NCBI GenBank assembly: GCA_031267155.1 | Contig: JAIRZR010000338.1 | Location: 1 to 6,500 of the forward strand | DNA from: Prevotellaceae bacterium | Lineage (GTDB): Bacteria; Bacteroidota; Bacteroidia; Bacteroidales; UBA932 | Length of the DNA: 6,500 nucleotides | Direction of reading: 5' to 3' | Position numbers and translations under genes: made by a program | Notes under the pieces: generated by a model | The model's input: the letters and a program-made list of their open reading frames with translations, nothing else | Database searches by the model: none | What the model was told of the DNA's origin: nothing | Shown here: positions 6,320 through 6,500 of the stretch, piece by piece | How positions within the stretch are numbered: the first letter of the stretch is position 1 | How the letters are laid out: each line of letters starts with the position of its first letter

Positions 6320-6499
6320 TTATAAAATTTTAATATTGTTAAACATAAAAGATAATTCATTCTGTCTGATTTCAGATATTTCAATAAACCATTCCGGGCT
6401 TCGGGAGCGTTCTCCCAGCGATTGGGAGCATTCCCCCAGAGATTGGGAGCGTTCTCCCAGCGATTGGGAGCGTTCCCCCAGCGATTGGGAGCGTTCCCC
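6320..6499 (-). CDS. Possible 3' end of a heptapeptide-repeat (GERSQSL) reading frame
   Basis: The minus strand is open from the window edge to TAA at 6322-6320: 59 codons, of which the first 35 are five heptads close to GERSQSL (one GECSQSL, the last GERSRSP) and the remainder a unique tail, EWFIEISEIRQNELSFMFNN, then IKIL. The stop is three bases before the ATG of the 220-residue gene. Among the intact units, two of three variable sites are silent third-base changes (GGG/GGA, TCG/TCT) and one is not (CGC/TGC). This fits translation but rests on very few sites. A 21-bp unit keeps every frame in phase, so the open frame could be an accident of the repeat. Confidence 0.3.
   Translation of the reverse strand, partial: GERSQSLGERSQSLGERSQSLGECSQSLGERSRSPEWFIEISEIRQNELSFMFNNIKIL
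6347..6354 (-). promoter_or_regulatory. Weak -7-like element upstream of the 220-residue gene
   Basis: On the minus strand TATCTTTT matches TAnnTTTG at all but the last fixed base and lies 30 bases before the ATG at 6316, similar to the element in front of the GH3-fusion gene. No TTTG is seen 19-21 bp upstream. Confidence 0.25.
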
Positions 6500-6500
6500 C
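6399..6500. repeat. 21-bp tandem array of palindromic units
   Basis: Units follow gattgggagcgttctcccagc: a degenerate one at 6399-6419, three full ones at 6420-6440, 6441-6461 and 6462-6482, and a fifth cut by the window edge at 6483-6500. Each unit holds gggag-cgtt-ctccc or a one-mismatch version, and each junction holds ccca/tggg, so either strand can fold into a chain of small hairpins. The array is much more GC-rich than the flanking DNA and ends 83 bases from the start of the 220-residue gene. Confidence 0.92.

Noticed and set aside
6359..6382. tgtctgatttcagatatttc as another copy of the AGGATT-type repeat
   Set aside because: Similarity is limited to a short gapped stretch, with no AGGATT words; chance similarity is more likely.
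6399..6500. Tandem 21-bp units as a CRISPR array
   Set aside because: There are no spacers: units abut directly with a 21-bp period, and no cas gene is visible.

Overview
The window looks like a chromosomal segment of a Bacteroidetes (probably Bacteroidales) bacterium. The signs are a GlcNAc-ase/serine-hydrolase fusion of a kind typical of that phylum, two lipoproteins (one with the acidic residues after the lipid Cys that mark surface lipoproteins there), matches to the Bacteroides-type -7 element TAnnTTTG, and AT-rich leaders in place of clear Shine-Dalgarno sites. No rRNA, tRNA, CRISPR array, transposase or phage gene is visible.

Layout, left to right. Bases 1-140 hold the 3' end of a plus-strand gene whose product ends in decapeptide repeats of the PEQAVVEDAA type; a strong intrinsic terminator follows at 162-195. 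Bases 196-501 hold no convincing gene but carry several short hairpins and an exact plus-strand TAnnTTTG match, so a small structured RNA is possible but unproven. All remaining genes lie on the minus strand. Transcription unit A (4539 to 502) encodes a 1038-residue exported protein with a NagZ-like GH3 hexosaminidase fused to a beta-lactamase-like serine hydrolase. Three bases after it comes a CAP-superfamily lipoprotein. A -7 promoter match sits just upstream of the start I prefer for the fusion protein.

Transcription unit B (from at least 6316 to 4850) encodes a 220-residue conserved-type protein of unknown function and, 33 bases later, a 256-residue acidic surface-type lipoprotein. It ends at a clear intrinsic terminator (4823 to 4784). 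Upstream of it, running to the right edge, is a 21-bp tandem array of palindromic units that also reads as an uninterrupted heptapeptide-repeat frame (GERSQSL) stopping three bases before the 220-residue gene.

Unit A is best read as an envelope operon: the fusion protein probably trims muropeptides or other GlcNAc-containing glycans in the periplasm, with the CAP lipoprotein beside it. Unit B has no assignable function. The less ordinary features are the 21-bp palindromic array with its open frame, a 30-bp direct repeat whose two copies lie exactly 100 bp apart (one forming the lipoprotein's C-terminus, the other just past the terminator), a CAP protein lacking the usual GHRR histidine, and the hairpin-rich gap at 196-501. 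I found no clear evidence of a wholly new system.
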